A DNA stretch of 9,614 nt from Caldifarciminota bacterium (GTDB lineage: Bacteria > Hydrothermota > Tepidihabitantia > Tepidihabitantales > Tepidihabitantaceae), in NCBI GenBank assembly GCA_903908785.1, contig CAIVTL010000282.1, forward strand, positions 1-9,614, in the 5' to 3' direction. Positions 1 to 5,092 of this stretch are shown here, piece after piece. A program made the position numbers and the translations under genes. How positions within the stretch are numbered: position 1 is the stretch's first letter; each line of letters opens with the position of its first letter. The notes under the pieces were generated by a model. The model saw only the letters and a program-made list of their open reading frames with translations, made no database searches and was not told the origin of the DNA.

Positions 1-23
1 GGATCGACGCGCTGGAGGACCAG

Positions 24-272
24 GTGGTCCTGGGTACGGACGAAAGCCCTATCGATGAGGAAACCGTGGAAACCGTGACCATATCTCCGAAGTACCAGGT
101 CGTTATCCCGAAGACGTTCCGCCGGAAACTCGGTCTCTTGCCGGGGCAGAAGGTTCAGGCGATTGTATACGAGAACCGGATTGAGCTGGTTCCGGTGCGT
201 CCGGTCCGGGAGATGCGGGGCTTCCTGAAGGGCATTGACCCGAAGGTGAGCCGGGACGATGACCGGCTATGA
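24..272 (+). CDS. vapB: AbrB/MazE-fold antitoxin of a VapBC-type module
   Basis: An 82-residue protein with a SpoVT/AbrB-type swapped-hairpin DNA-binding domain at about residues 17-58: a VTIS start, the YQVVIPK strand, an RRKLGLLPGQKV segment, then a second hairpin ending near IELVPV. Antitoxins of this fold usually bind their own promoter through this part and neutralise the toxin with the C-terminal tail, here about residues 60-82 and rich in charged residues. The GTG start at 24 is favoured by GGAGG at 14-18, five bases upstream. In-frame GTG codons at 66 and 75 are less likely because they lack such a site. The frame stays open to the window edge, so a longer N-terminus cannot be excluded. 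The stop overlaps the next ATG (ATGA, 269-272), which points to translational coupling with the PIN-domain toxin. Family membership is clear; the vapB name rests on the PIN neighbour. Confidence 0.88.
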   Translation: MVLGTDESPIDEETVETVTISPKYQVVIPKTFRRKLGLLPGQKVQAIVYENRIELVPVRPVREMRGFLKGIDPKVSRDDDRL

Positions 273-646
273 ACGTCGTAGATTCGTGCGCGTGGCTTGA
301 GTATTTTGCCAACGGCGCCAACGCCGCCTTCTTCGCCCGCGCCGTAGAGGACACCCGGAAGCTGGTTATCCCCACGCTGAGCCTCTACGAGGTGTTCAAG
401 CGGATTCTGCAGCAGCGGACCGAAAGCGACGCCCTCCAGGCGATAGCCGTGATGCAACAGGGAACGGTCGTTGACCTCGACGCCCGCCTCGCCCTGAGCG
501 CGGCGCGAATCAGCGTTGACTGTAAGCTGCCGATGGCGGATAGCGTGATGCTGGCGACGGCGAGGGCGTTCGGGGCCACGCTCTGGACCCAGGACGAACA
601 CTTCAAAGGTCTGCCCGGTGTCCGGTATCGGCCGATGCCGGAATAA
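269..646 (+). CDS. vapC: PIN-domain ribonuclease toxin (VapC family)
   Basis: A 125-residue protein of typical VapC length. The four acidic residues of the PIN active site are visible: D5 in the N-terminal VVDSCAWLEYF strand, E41 in LSLYEVFK, D91 in PMADSVMLATA, and D109 in the WTQDEHF motif. In this family they coordinate Mg2+ or Mn2+ and cleave RNA, often initiator tRNA or rRNA; the target here cannot be read from the sequence. Its ATG overlaps the antitoxin stop by four bases, the usual antitoxin-first order. All four catalytic positions are intact and there is no frameshift, so the toxin looks functional. The protein is expected to be cytoplasmic and held inactive by the upstream AbrB-type antitoxin, with the complex repressing the shared promoter, which lies outside the window. 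Confidence 0.92.
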   Translation: MNVVDSCAWLEYFANGANAAFFARAVEDTRKLVIPTLSLYEVFKRILQQRTESDALQAIAVMQQGTVVDLDARLALSAARISVDCKLPMADSVMLATARAFGATLWTQDEHFKGLPGVRYRPMPE

Positions 647-650
647 CGCC

Positions 651-669
651 CGCGCTTGCGCGCGAGTTT
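651..669 (+). terminator. Weak hairpin after vapC
   Basis: CGCGC (651-655) pairs with GCGCG (660-664) around a TTGC loop, followed by only a short T run (AGTTT). It lies just after the vapC stop and could be a weak terminator. A 5-bp stem is short and can arise by chance in GC-rich DNA. Confidence 0.25.
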
Positions 670-687
670 GCAGGTTGCAGTTTGCAG
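667..687. repeat. Heptamer array A, unit KTTGCAG x3
   Basis: Three 7-bp units, TTTGCAG, GTTGCAG and TTTGCAG, stand directly adjacent in the spacer between vapC and the convergent peptidase gene. The core TTGCAG recurs in the coding array at 3263-3297. The 9-mer TTGACCGGA follows both arrays, at 705-713 here and at 3292-3300 there. Confidence 0.8.
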
Positions 688-721
688 TGGCGGACGGCGG
701 AGGGTTGACCGGAGTCTCGAC

Positions 722-739
722 ATCTGCGCAATCTGCGGT
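722..739. repeat. 9-bp direct repeat ATCTGCGSW x2
   Basis: ATCTGCGCA (722-730) is followed directly by ATCTGCGGT (731-739). It is part of the degenerate repeat mosaic filling 665-830. No protein-coding potential is evident in this spacer. Confidence 0.6.
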
Positions 740-788
740 TAGTCCTCTCCGGCGCTCTCAGCGTCTTGGCGGTACTCGACCCGGGCCG

Positions 789-814
789 TTTCGTGGCTTT
801 CGTGTCTTCGTGGC
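789..814. repeat. 8-9-bp direct repeat TTTCGTGKC x3
   Basis: TTTCGTGGC (789-797), TTTCGTGTC (798-806) and TTCGTGGC (807-814) form a 9/9/8-bp tandem array in the spacer between convergent genes. I see no gene in 647-861, only these repeats and small hairpins. Confidence 0.65.
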
Positions 815-832
815 TAAGCCGTCCATCCGCTT

Positions 833-857
833 CCGTCTGCGGACGGTCAGGCTGACC
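833..857 (-). terminator. Hairpin pair downstream of the peptidase gene
   Basis: Two adjacent or alternative 5-bp stems lie just past the peptidase stop. CCGTC (833-837) pairs with GACGG (842-846) around TGCG, and GGTCA (845-849) pairs with TGACC (853-857) around GGC. They overlap at 845-846, so only one can form fully at a time. There is no T tract on the minus strand, so an intrinsic terminator is only a weak suggestion. Confidence 0.25.
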
Positions 858-861
858 AGCG

Positions 862-3357
862 CTAGCGAGTGACGAGGACCTTGCGGACGTGCACCGTGTT
901 CCGTGAACCGTTCACCGTAACAAAATAGACTCCAGGTGCGAGCGAACGCACGTCATTCGCGCCCGGCCTGAGGGTCAGGACCTTCCGCCCATCAATAGAG
1001 AGCAGGGAGGAGGGAGGAGAGAGGAGTGAAGGCGGAAGGAAGAGGACATTCCGTACGACCGTCGGCAGCACCTTTGTCATTTCTACTTGTGACTTCGTAC
1101 TTTCCTCAATCCCATACAGCTCTCCGAGGTCCGTCAGCACCTTGACCGCCAGTGCGCGGGCTTCATCTTCCTTCATGTAGTACAGCGGGAATCCGAAGAA
1201 GACGAACCGGCCCGGGTCGGTGAGTGAGCGGATGCCGACCGGTCTGCCCTGGAACGTGTCACCGGAGAACGAGTTGAAGGTCATGACCGTGTCCGCGTCC
1301 CAAGGCAGCGGCAGGTCCACATACGGCAGACGGCCGTGCATGGTCGGGATCATCTTGAGCGAGTCAATTGAGACGCTCGGGTATCCAGCCTGCCCGGTCG
1401 CGCCGATGAAGTCCTGCCGCGGCGACTGCTCGGCGCGGGCCAGCCGCAGTTGGTCGTAGCAGAACTGGCCGGCGGTGAAGGTGTACGGGTACGTGCCGGT
1501 TCCGTTCATCAGGCCGCACACCGGCTTCCAGCCGACGAGCCAGAGTTTGCCGCCAAGCCCAAGGTAGTTGGCAAGGCCGGGGAGTGCCGTAGATACCTGC
1601 TGCTGTGAGTAGTCGTCCGCGTGCCAGACAATGGTTGAGTACGGCCCGACGTCGCCGGCAAGCGGCACGCCGAGGTCGGATGCGTCCCAGTCCGTGAAGC
1701 TGAACCCGTGCAGCAGCGCGTGATAGAAGTCGTCAACCTGCGCGTCGGACGGGTTTCCGGGCTGGCCGTTGCCGTCGCGGGTTTCATCAACCAGCAGGAT
1801 GCCGTGGTCCAGCGTAATCGGCTTGCCGCGGGCAAGGGCCGAGGTCGGGCCTTCGTGGTCCTGCGTATCGACTGCGGTGACCGCGTAGTAGTACATCGTG
1901 TCCGACAGGAGCCCGGAGTCGCGGTATGCGGTGTCGGCGAGTAGTGACGGGTTGATGCGCTGCAGGCTCGCCGAATCGGTGCCACGGTACAGGTTGCACC
2001 CGGCAATGTCGAGTTCACGGTTGGGAAGCCAGGAGAGTCTCATCCCGGAACGGAAGGGCAGCGCCTGCAGGCTGTCCGGCGCGAGCGGGAGCAGGCGAGG
2101 GGTCGCACTGGCTTCCGTGGACGGTCCGCCCTCGAATCCGTCAACGTCGCGGGCAACGACTACGGCGTAGTAGCACGTGTCGGTCTGCAATCCGTCTATC
2201 CGGTGCGAAGTGACGAGGCCGAGGTCTGTGGAGTCGGTGTAGATGCCGGCGGCAGTGCCCCAGAGCAGCTTGTACCCGGCAAGGTCGGGCTCGGAGTTCG
2301 CCTGCCAGCGGGCCTCGAGGGTCGAGCCGTTGCCGGCGTCGAGGAACTCGAAACCCACGGGCGCGTTCGGCGCGACCGCGAGCGACGCGAGCGCGGCCAC
2401 GGCCAGCTTCGTGACGTCGGCCGCGAGCGGCATCGACAGGCGATACAGCGAATCGTGGCTCGTGTGGTAGTAGATATACGGGTCGCTGCCGTATTCGTAG
2501 CCCGACGTCGCCATGTATCCCTGGGTCTCGAACGAGCGCGAGTCCGAAGGGAAGCTGCGGTACTGCTCGCTGTGTGCCAGGGGAGTGTAGGTCGAGGCAA
2601 TCTGCGCCTCGTACTGGACGAAGCGCCGGGCCGCGGCCAGCCCGACCAGGCGCACGCCCCAACTGCCGCCGGGCCAGGCAATCATGTCGAAGTTGAACGC
2701 GCAGACGATGTCGTCGCCGCGGGCTCGGGCCTCCCTGGCGTAGTGGTCGGACCCGTTCAGACCGACGTCCTCGCCGGTGAAGGCGATGAACTTCACCGTG
2801 CAGTCGAGGCTCTCGCCGGCCAGCACCCGCGCCGCCTCCATCGCGGCGCAGGCGCCGGAGCCGTTGTCCTCGCAGCCCGGCGCGACGCTGTCCGGAATCT
2901 CGGAAGTCGCATCCATGTGGCCGCAGACGATAATAACCTTCTCCGGGTGCGTCTTACCGAGAATCGTGCCGACCACGTTGCGCCACGTGTCGCCGTACGC
3001 CGGGTACGAGTCGAGCTCGACCGAGTCGAGGCCGAGCGACGTGAAGTAGCCGGCCACGTACTCCTCGGCGCGACGGCAGGAATCGGTATACGAATAGCGG
3101 GTGACGAAGTCCTGCAGTCGTTGTAACCGGGCGTGGATTGAATCCGGGCTGACTTTGGCAAGCAGGCGCAGGATGAAGGTGTCCGGCAAGAGGCGAGAGG
3201 CGAGAGGCGAGAGGCGAGAGGTGGGAGGAGGGGGGAATCGGTCCCAGACGGAATCAAGGGGCATTGCAGATTTCAGATTGCAGATTGCAGATTGACCGGA
3301 CGAGGCCGGAGCTAAGGCGGCGAGGACTGACAGAACAAGTAAGACGCTGATTTTCAT
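862..3357 (-). CDS. Secreted M28 zinc peptidase with FN3 and C-terminal sorting-type domain
   Basis: An 831-residue exported metallopeptidase. Residues 1-20 form a signal peptide. The M28 domain spans about 60-328, with likely zinc ligands H147 (GHMDA), D164 (EDNGSG), D197 (FTGEDVGL), D224 (FNFDMIAW) and H298 (YYHTSHDS), and E196 as general base. M28 enzymes are aminopeptidases or carboxypeptidases; the substrate is unknown. Two FN3 modules follow (about 331-420 and 423-515), then a domain at about 516-750 opening with ILLVDETRDG, possibly Rossmann or amidotransferase-like. Residues 760-831 resemble a type IX-style sorting domain (IDGRKV, APGVYFV, final KVLV). Heptamer arrays are translated at about residues 21-32, 43-57 and 771-787. 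The start is fixed by the signal peptide; GAGGA abuts the ATG, too close for a normal ribosome binding site. The gene is convergent with vapBC and divergent from the propeller genes. Confidence 0.9.
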   Translation of the reverse strand: MKISVLLVLSVLAALAPASSGQSAICNLKSAMPLDSVWDRFPPPPTSRLSPLASRLLPDTFILRLLAKVSPDSIHARLQRLQDFVTRYSYTDSCRRAEEYVAGYFTSLGLDSVELDSYPAYGDTWRNVVGTILGKTHPEKVIIVCGHMDATSEIPDSVAPGCEDNGSGACAAMEAARVLAGESLDCTVKFIAFTGEDVGLNGSDHYAREARARGDDIVCAFNFDMIAWPGGSWGVRLVGLAAARRFVQYEAQIASTYTPLAHSEQYRSFPSDSRSFETQGYMATSGYEYGSDPYIYYHTSHDSLYRLSMPLAADVTKLAVAALASLAVAPNAPVGFEFLDAGNGSTLEARWQANSEPDLAGYKLLWGTAAGIYTDSTDLGLVTSHRIDGLQTDTCYYAVVVARDVDGFEGGPSTEASATPRLLPLAPDSLQALPFRSGMRLSWLPNRELDIAGCNLYRGTDSASLQRINPSLLADTAYRDSGLLSDTMYYYAVTAVDTQDHEGPTSALARGKPITLDHGILLVDETRDGNGQPGNPSDAQVDDFYHALLHGFSFTDWDASDLGVPLAGDVGPYSTIVWHADDYSQQQVSTALPGLANYLGLGGKLWLVGWKPVCGLMNGTGTYPYTFTAGQFCYDQLRLARAEQSPRQDFIGATGQAGYPSVSIDSLKMIPTMHGRLPYVDLPLPWDADTVMTFNSFSGDTFQGRPVGIRSLTDPGRFVFFGFPLYYMKEDEARALAVKVLTDLGELYGIEESTKSQVEMTKVLPTVVRNVLFLPPSLLSPPSSLLSIDGRKVLTLRPGANDVRSLAPGVYFVTVNGSRNTVHVRKVLVTR
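998..1046. repeat. Heptamer array B, unit GGGAGGA, inside the peptidase gene
   Basis: About seven imperfect 7-bp units: two exact GGGAGGA copies (1005-1011, 1012-1018), then GAGAGGA (1019-1025), with decayed copies on both sides. On the coding (minus) strand it is translated as the proline/serine/leucine stretch at residues 771-787, between the first strand of the C-terminal domain and its IDGRKV motif. Confidence 0.8.
3188..3229. repeat. Heptamer array C, unit GAGAGGC, inside the peptidase gene
   Basis: Three perfect GAGAGGC units (3195-3201, 3202-3208, 3209-3215) are flanked by AAGAGGC (3188-3194), GAGAGGT (3216-3222) and GGGAGGA (3223-3229). The minus strand reads through it as residues 43-57, giving the heptad-like SRLSPLASRLL before the M28 domain. 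Three units equal seven codons, so only gains or losses of three units keep the frame. Confidence 0.9.
3263..3297. repeat. Heptamer array D, unit ATTGCAG, inside the peptidase gene
   Basis: ATTGCAG (3263-3269), ATTTCAG (3270-3276), ATTGCAG (3277-3283), ATTGCAG (3284-3290) and the decayed ATTGACC (3291-3297). It encodes residues 21-32, directly after the signal peptide. Its core matches the intergenic array at 667-687, so the same repeat type occurs in coding and noncoding DNA here. Confidence 0.88.
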
Positions 3358-3385
3358 TCCTCAGTTTCGGTCAACATGCCTGTGC

Positions 3386-3391
3386 TGTCAA
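3386..3391 (-). promoter_or_regulatory. Candidate -35 element of the peptidase gene
   Basis: On the minus strand, TTGACA lies exactly 28 bases before the peptidase ATG. A 17-base spacer leads to GAAACT (3368-3363), a poor -10 with 3 of 6 matches. If used, transcription would start at or very near the ATG, giving a leaderless message. The lack of a normally spaced ribosome binding site agrees with this. Evidence is limited to the hexamer and its spacing. Confidence 0.3.
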
Positions 3392-3404
3392 GCCCGCGCA
3401 GGTG

Positions 3405-3439
3405 TCGAGAGTTGAGAGTCGAGAATGGAGAGTGGGGAG
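3405..3439. repeat. Heptamer array E, unit TYGAGAG
   Basis: Five imperfect 7-bp units in the divergent intergenic region: TCGAGAG (3405-3411), TTGAGAG (3412-3418), TCGAGAA (3419-3425), TGGAGAG (3426-3432) and TGGGGAG (3433-3439). Confidence 0.8.
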
Positions 3440-3466
3440 GAAGTCGAAGCGGACGCGAATCCGGTT

Positions 3467-3487
3467 CGGAACGCGGAACGCAGAACT
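3467..3487. repeat. Heptamer array F, unit CGGAACG
   Basis: CGGAACG (3467-3473) and CGGAACG (3474-3480) are followed by the diverged CAGAACT (3481-3487). The array runs directly into the TTGACA hexamer at 3487-3492. Confidence 0.7.
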
Positions 3488-3518
3488 TGACAATAGGGGG
3501 GGGGGGGGAGAGTAGAAT
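3487..3518 (+). promoter_or_regulatory. Candidate promoter with G13 in its spacer
   Basis: A perfect TTGACA (3487-3492) and a good -10, TAGAAT (3513-3518, 5 of 6), are separated by 20 bases that contain a run of 13 G. Twenty is longer than the 17 optimal for sigma-70 promoters, so loss of three G would restore ideal spacing. The predicted start, near 3525, lies upstream of the small ORF at 3615 and the propeller genes. Assignment is by consensus only, and the sigma factor preference of this organism is unknown. Confidence 0.4.
3496..3508. repeat. Homopolymer G13 tract
   Basis: Thirteen consecutive G residues lie in the divergent intergenic region, flanked by AATA and AGAG. Such tracts change length easily by polymerase slippage and are also prone to sequencing error. 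The rest of 3358-3614 holds two heptamer arrays and candidate promoter hexamers; I see no gene there. Confidence 0.95.
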
Positions 3519-3601
3519 ACGACAGTCGGTGAGGAAGGCCAAGTTGGACACCCGTCGAGAGAATCCGTTTCGGGCATTTGCGTGTGACCGCGAACTGAAC
3601 G

Positions 3602-3607
3602 AAAGGA
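3602..3607 (+). promoter_or_regulatory. Ribosome binding site for the small ORF
   Basis: AAAGGA lies seven bases before the ATG at 3615, a well-spaced Shine-Dalgarno match. It is the main reason to consider the 50-codon frame real. Confidence 0.45.
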
Positions 3608-3614
3608 AAGTAGG

Positions 3615-3767
3615 ATGTCGCTGGCCGGAAGAATCACCAGTCTCCGCGCGCGAGCGCCCGCTGCCTCGGCAGGGCCGGAGCAGTGGGTCGGTTCGATGTG
3701 CGCGTTTCAGTTCTCATTCACGACAATTGTTGACAGCAGGCCGGGCAGAAGTAGTTTCACTGCATGA
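3615..3767 (+). CDS. Possible small leader ORF (50 codons), function unknown
   Basis: ATG at 3615 opens a 50-codon frame ending in TGA at 3765-3767. It has AAAGGA seven bases upstream, and its stop overlaps the ATG of the next gene in an ATGA junction (3764-3767), the same coupling seen between vapB and vapC. The product is rich in Arg, Ala and Ser and has no motif, signal peptide or membrane segment that I recognise. It may be a coupling leader that delivers ribosomes to the lipoprotein start, which lacks a clear binding site of its own. It could equally be a chance frame, as 50 codons is short in GC-rich DNA and the overlap counts only if the downstream start is 3764 rather than 3863. Confidence 0.35.
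   Translation: MSLAGRITSLRARAPAASAGPEQWVGSMCAFQFSFTTIVDSRPGRSSFTA
3730..3735 (+). promoter_or_regulatory. Candidate -35 element of the lipoprotein gene
   Basis: TTGACA lies exactly 28 bases before the ATG at 3764, just after the palindrome ACAATTGT (3723-3730). A 16-base spacer leads to TAGTTT (3752-3757), a weak -10 with 3 of 6 matches. The 28-base distance equals that of the divergent peptidase gene and would again give a leaderless message. Confidence 0.3.
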
Positions 3768-5005
3768 AGAATATCCTTGCTGTTAAGACAAGGGCTGGGG
3801 GAAATGTCGTCAGTCATCGTGCGGGTGCGTCGAGGCACGGAGCTCTCTGGGCAGGGCGGCTAATGCTCTTGCTCGTCTTCTTCGTTCTGGCCTGTGGCTC
3901 GCTGTGCCGACGGCCGGAGACTCGCCCCCAAGTAGTGAACATCTCAAACAGCGATTCGGCTGCATTGAAGCCATCCATCGCATGCGACGCCAGTGGAAAC
4001 CTAGCGATTGCCTGGACTGACTCGCGGGATGGTTCGGAAGACATCTGGCTGACGGAGAAGGCGCCAGGTGGCGACTGGTCGGCGCCCTACAACGTCTCAC
4101 AGGGCGGCAGCCCTAACGGAGCTCGGAACGTATCGCTGTGTTTCGACAAGGAGGGCGGCCTGCACGCCGCGTGGTCGCAGTACTTCAGCGTAAGCGGACA
4201 GGGCGGGTGGGCCATAGCGTACGCTCACAGGCCGGTGGGGGGTAGCTGGGCCGAGACTGAGACCATTTTCCACGGGATGGCCTCGATGCCCAAAGTCGGC
4301 GTAGACGACTCCGGCAGCGTGCATCTTCTCTTCAAAGACATGGTGACGGGCGGCTACGATGCATGTTATGCCACCCGCTCCAGCTCAGGGACGTGGCAGC
4401 CGGTGCAGGTTCTCAACCCGGGCTTGCCGTGCAGCGATGCGCTCATTGCCGTAAGAGGAGACGGAACCTGCAGCGCTGCTTTTGTTGCCTTCGTGGCGCC
4501 GGACTCAGGCTACAGCTACAACCTGTACTGGTGCCGCAAGCCGCCTGACGGCGGTTGGCATGCACCTGAGCTGGTCGAGGCCCGGCGCGATGGCATTTCG
4601 TTCCCGGCCCTGACAACTGACAACGTCAACGCGTACCTTGGCTACCACAGGGGCGCTGGCACGATAGTTGTCCACACGCTCGCTGACTCAAGCTGGACAG
4701 GCGCAGATACCCTATGTCCGGAGAGTGAACGCGCCAGCCTGATCTCGATCGCGCCGGATACGCGAGGCGGGCTCGTACTTGCCTGGGGTGACTACTCGAC
4801 GCTTGAACTGAAGATTGCGGGTTGGAATGAAGGCTGGACGAGGGCGATTACTGCAGCCGGTCCCGACACCGCTCGGACTTGGCGTACGACCTCGGTTGTT
4901 GTCGGCCCTGACAGGCAGGTTCACGTGACCTGGGACAGCGACTGGCGTACGCCGTCGCCATCAGAGGTGTTCTACGCTCGTGTACAAATGGTGGACACCC
5001 AGTAG
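3764..5005 (+). CDS. Probable lipoprotein with sialidase-like beta-propeller
   Basis: A 413-residue exported protein. A basic N-terminal stretch (residues 1-32) precedes a hydrophobic segment ending in VLAC, with C44 as the possible lipidated cysteine. Six or seven blade-like repeats then run from about 65 to 410. Each follows the pattern hydrophobic-x-x-D-x-x-G-x-x-x-x-A-W, for example ACDASGNLAIAWTD, CFDKEGGLHAAW, VDDSGSVHLLF and VGPDRQVHVTW. This is the sialidase/BNR-like propeller style. No Arg triad or other catalytic set is evident, so binding or a structural role is as likely as hydrolysis. The ATG at 3764 keeps the basic region; an in-frame ATG at 3863 (M34) would leave a signal peptide with no positive n-region. 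The same repeat style dominates the gene 87 bp downstream, so the two are probably co-transcribed. Confidence 0.75.
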   Translation: MKNILAVKTRAGGNVVSHRAGASRHGALWAGRLMLLLVFFVLACGSLCRRPETRPQVVNISNSDSAALKPSIACDASGNLAIAWTDSRDGSEDIWLTEKAPGGDWSAPYNVSQGGSPNGARNVSLCFDKEGGLHAAWSQYFSVSGQGGWAIAYAHRPVGGSWAETETIFHGMASMPKVGVDDSGSVHLLFKDMVTGGYDACYATRSSSGTWQPVQVLNPGLPCSDALIAVRGDGTCSAAFVAFVAPDSGYSYNLYWCRKPPDGGWHAPELVEARRDGISFPALTTDNVNAYLGYHRGAGTIVVHTLADSSWTGADTLCPESERASLISIAPDTRGGLVLAWGDYSTLELKIAGWNEGWTRAITAAGPDTARTWRTTSVVVGPDRQVHVTWDSDWRTPSPSEVFYARVQMVDTQ

Positions 5006-5022
5006 AGCTATCGCCGCTCTAC
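5002..5022 (+). terminator. Hairpin over the stop codon of the propeller lipoprotein gene
   Basis: GTAGAGC (5002-5008, containing the TAG stop) pairs perfectly with GCTCTAC (5016-5022) around a 7-base loop. No T tract follows, so full termination is unlikely. It might act as a processing or attenuation point between the two propeller genes. Confidence 0.3.
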
Positions 5023-5082
5023 AGGTTCTCTCACGCGCGGTTGCAGGGGACGGCGGTGATTTGGTCGACTGCGAAAGACAAA

Positions 5083-5088
5083 AGGAGG
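5083..5088 (+). promoter_or_regulatory. Strong ribosome binding site fixing a GTG start
   Basis: AGGAGG lies four bases before GTG at 5093. It is the best Shine-Dalgarno sequence in the window and decides the start, since no ATG in this frame lies before codon 14. It also shows that ribosomes here use this signal, unlike at the starts at 3357 and 3764. Confidence 0.8.
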
Positions 5089-5092
5089 AGTT

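Noticed and set aside
2203..3126. A 307-codon plus-strand open frame
   Set aside because: It lies opposite the M28 catalytic domain and first FN3 region. Its product is Arg/Val/Gly-rich without any recognisable motif, as expected for the antisense of a GC-rich gene.
3188..3439. Heptamer arrays as a CRISPR array
   Set aside because: Units are adjacent 7-mers with no spacers of 25-40 bases between longer repeats, and no cas gene is present.
3496..3508. G13 run as a G-quadruplex
   Set aside because: A single uninterrupted run lacks four separate G blocks with loops, so its slippage potential is the more direct reading.
3376..3786. A 136-codon plus-strand frame across the divergent intergenic region
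   Set aside because: It reads through heptamer arrays and the G13 tract, giving low-complexity Arg/Glu/Gly peptide. It would overlap the better supported small ORF and lipoprotein start.
3804..3863. A 19-codon frame ending in TAATG overlapping the internal ATG at 3863
   Set aside because: Very short, with an overlap that easily arises by chance. Starting the lipoprotein at 3863 would remove the basic part of its signal peptide.
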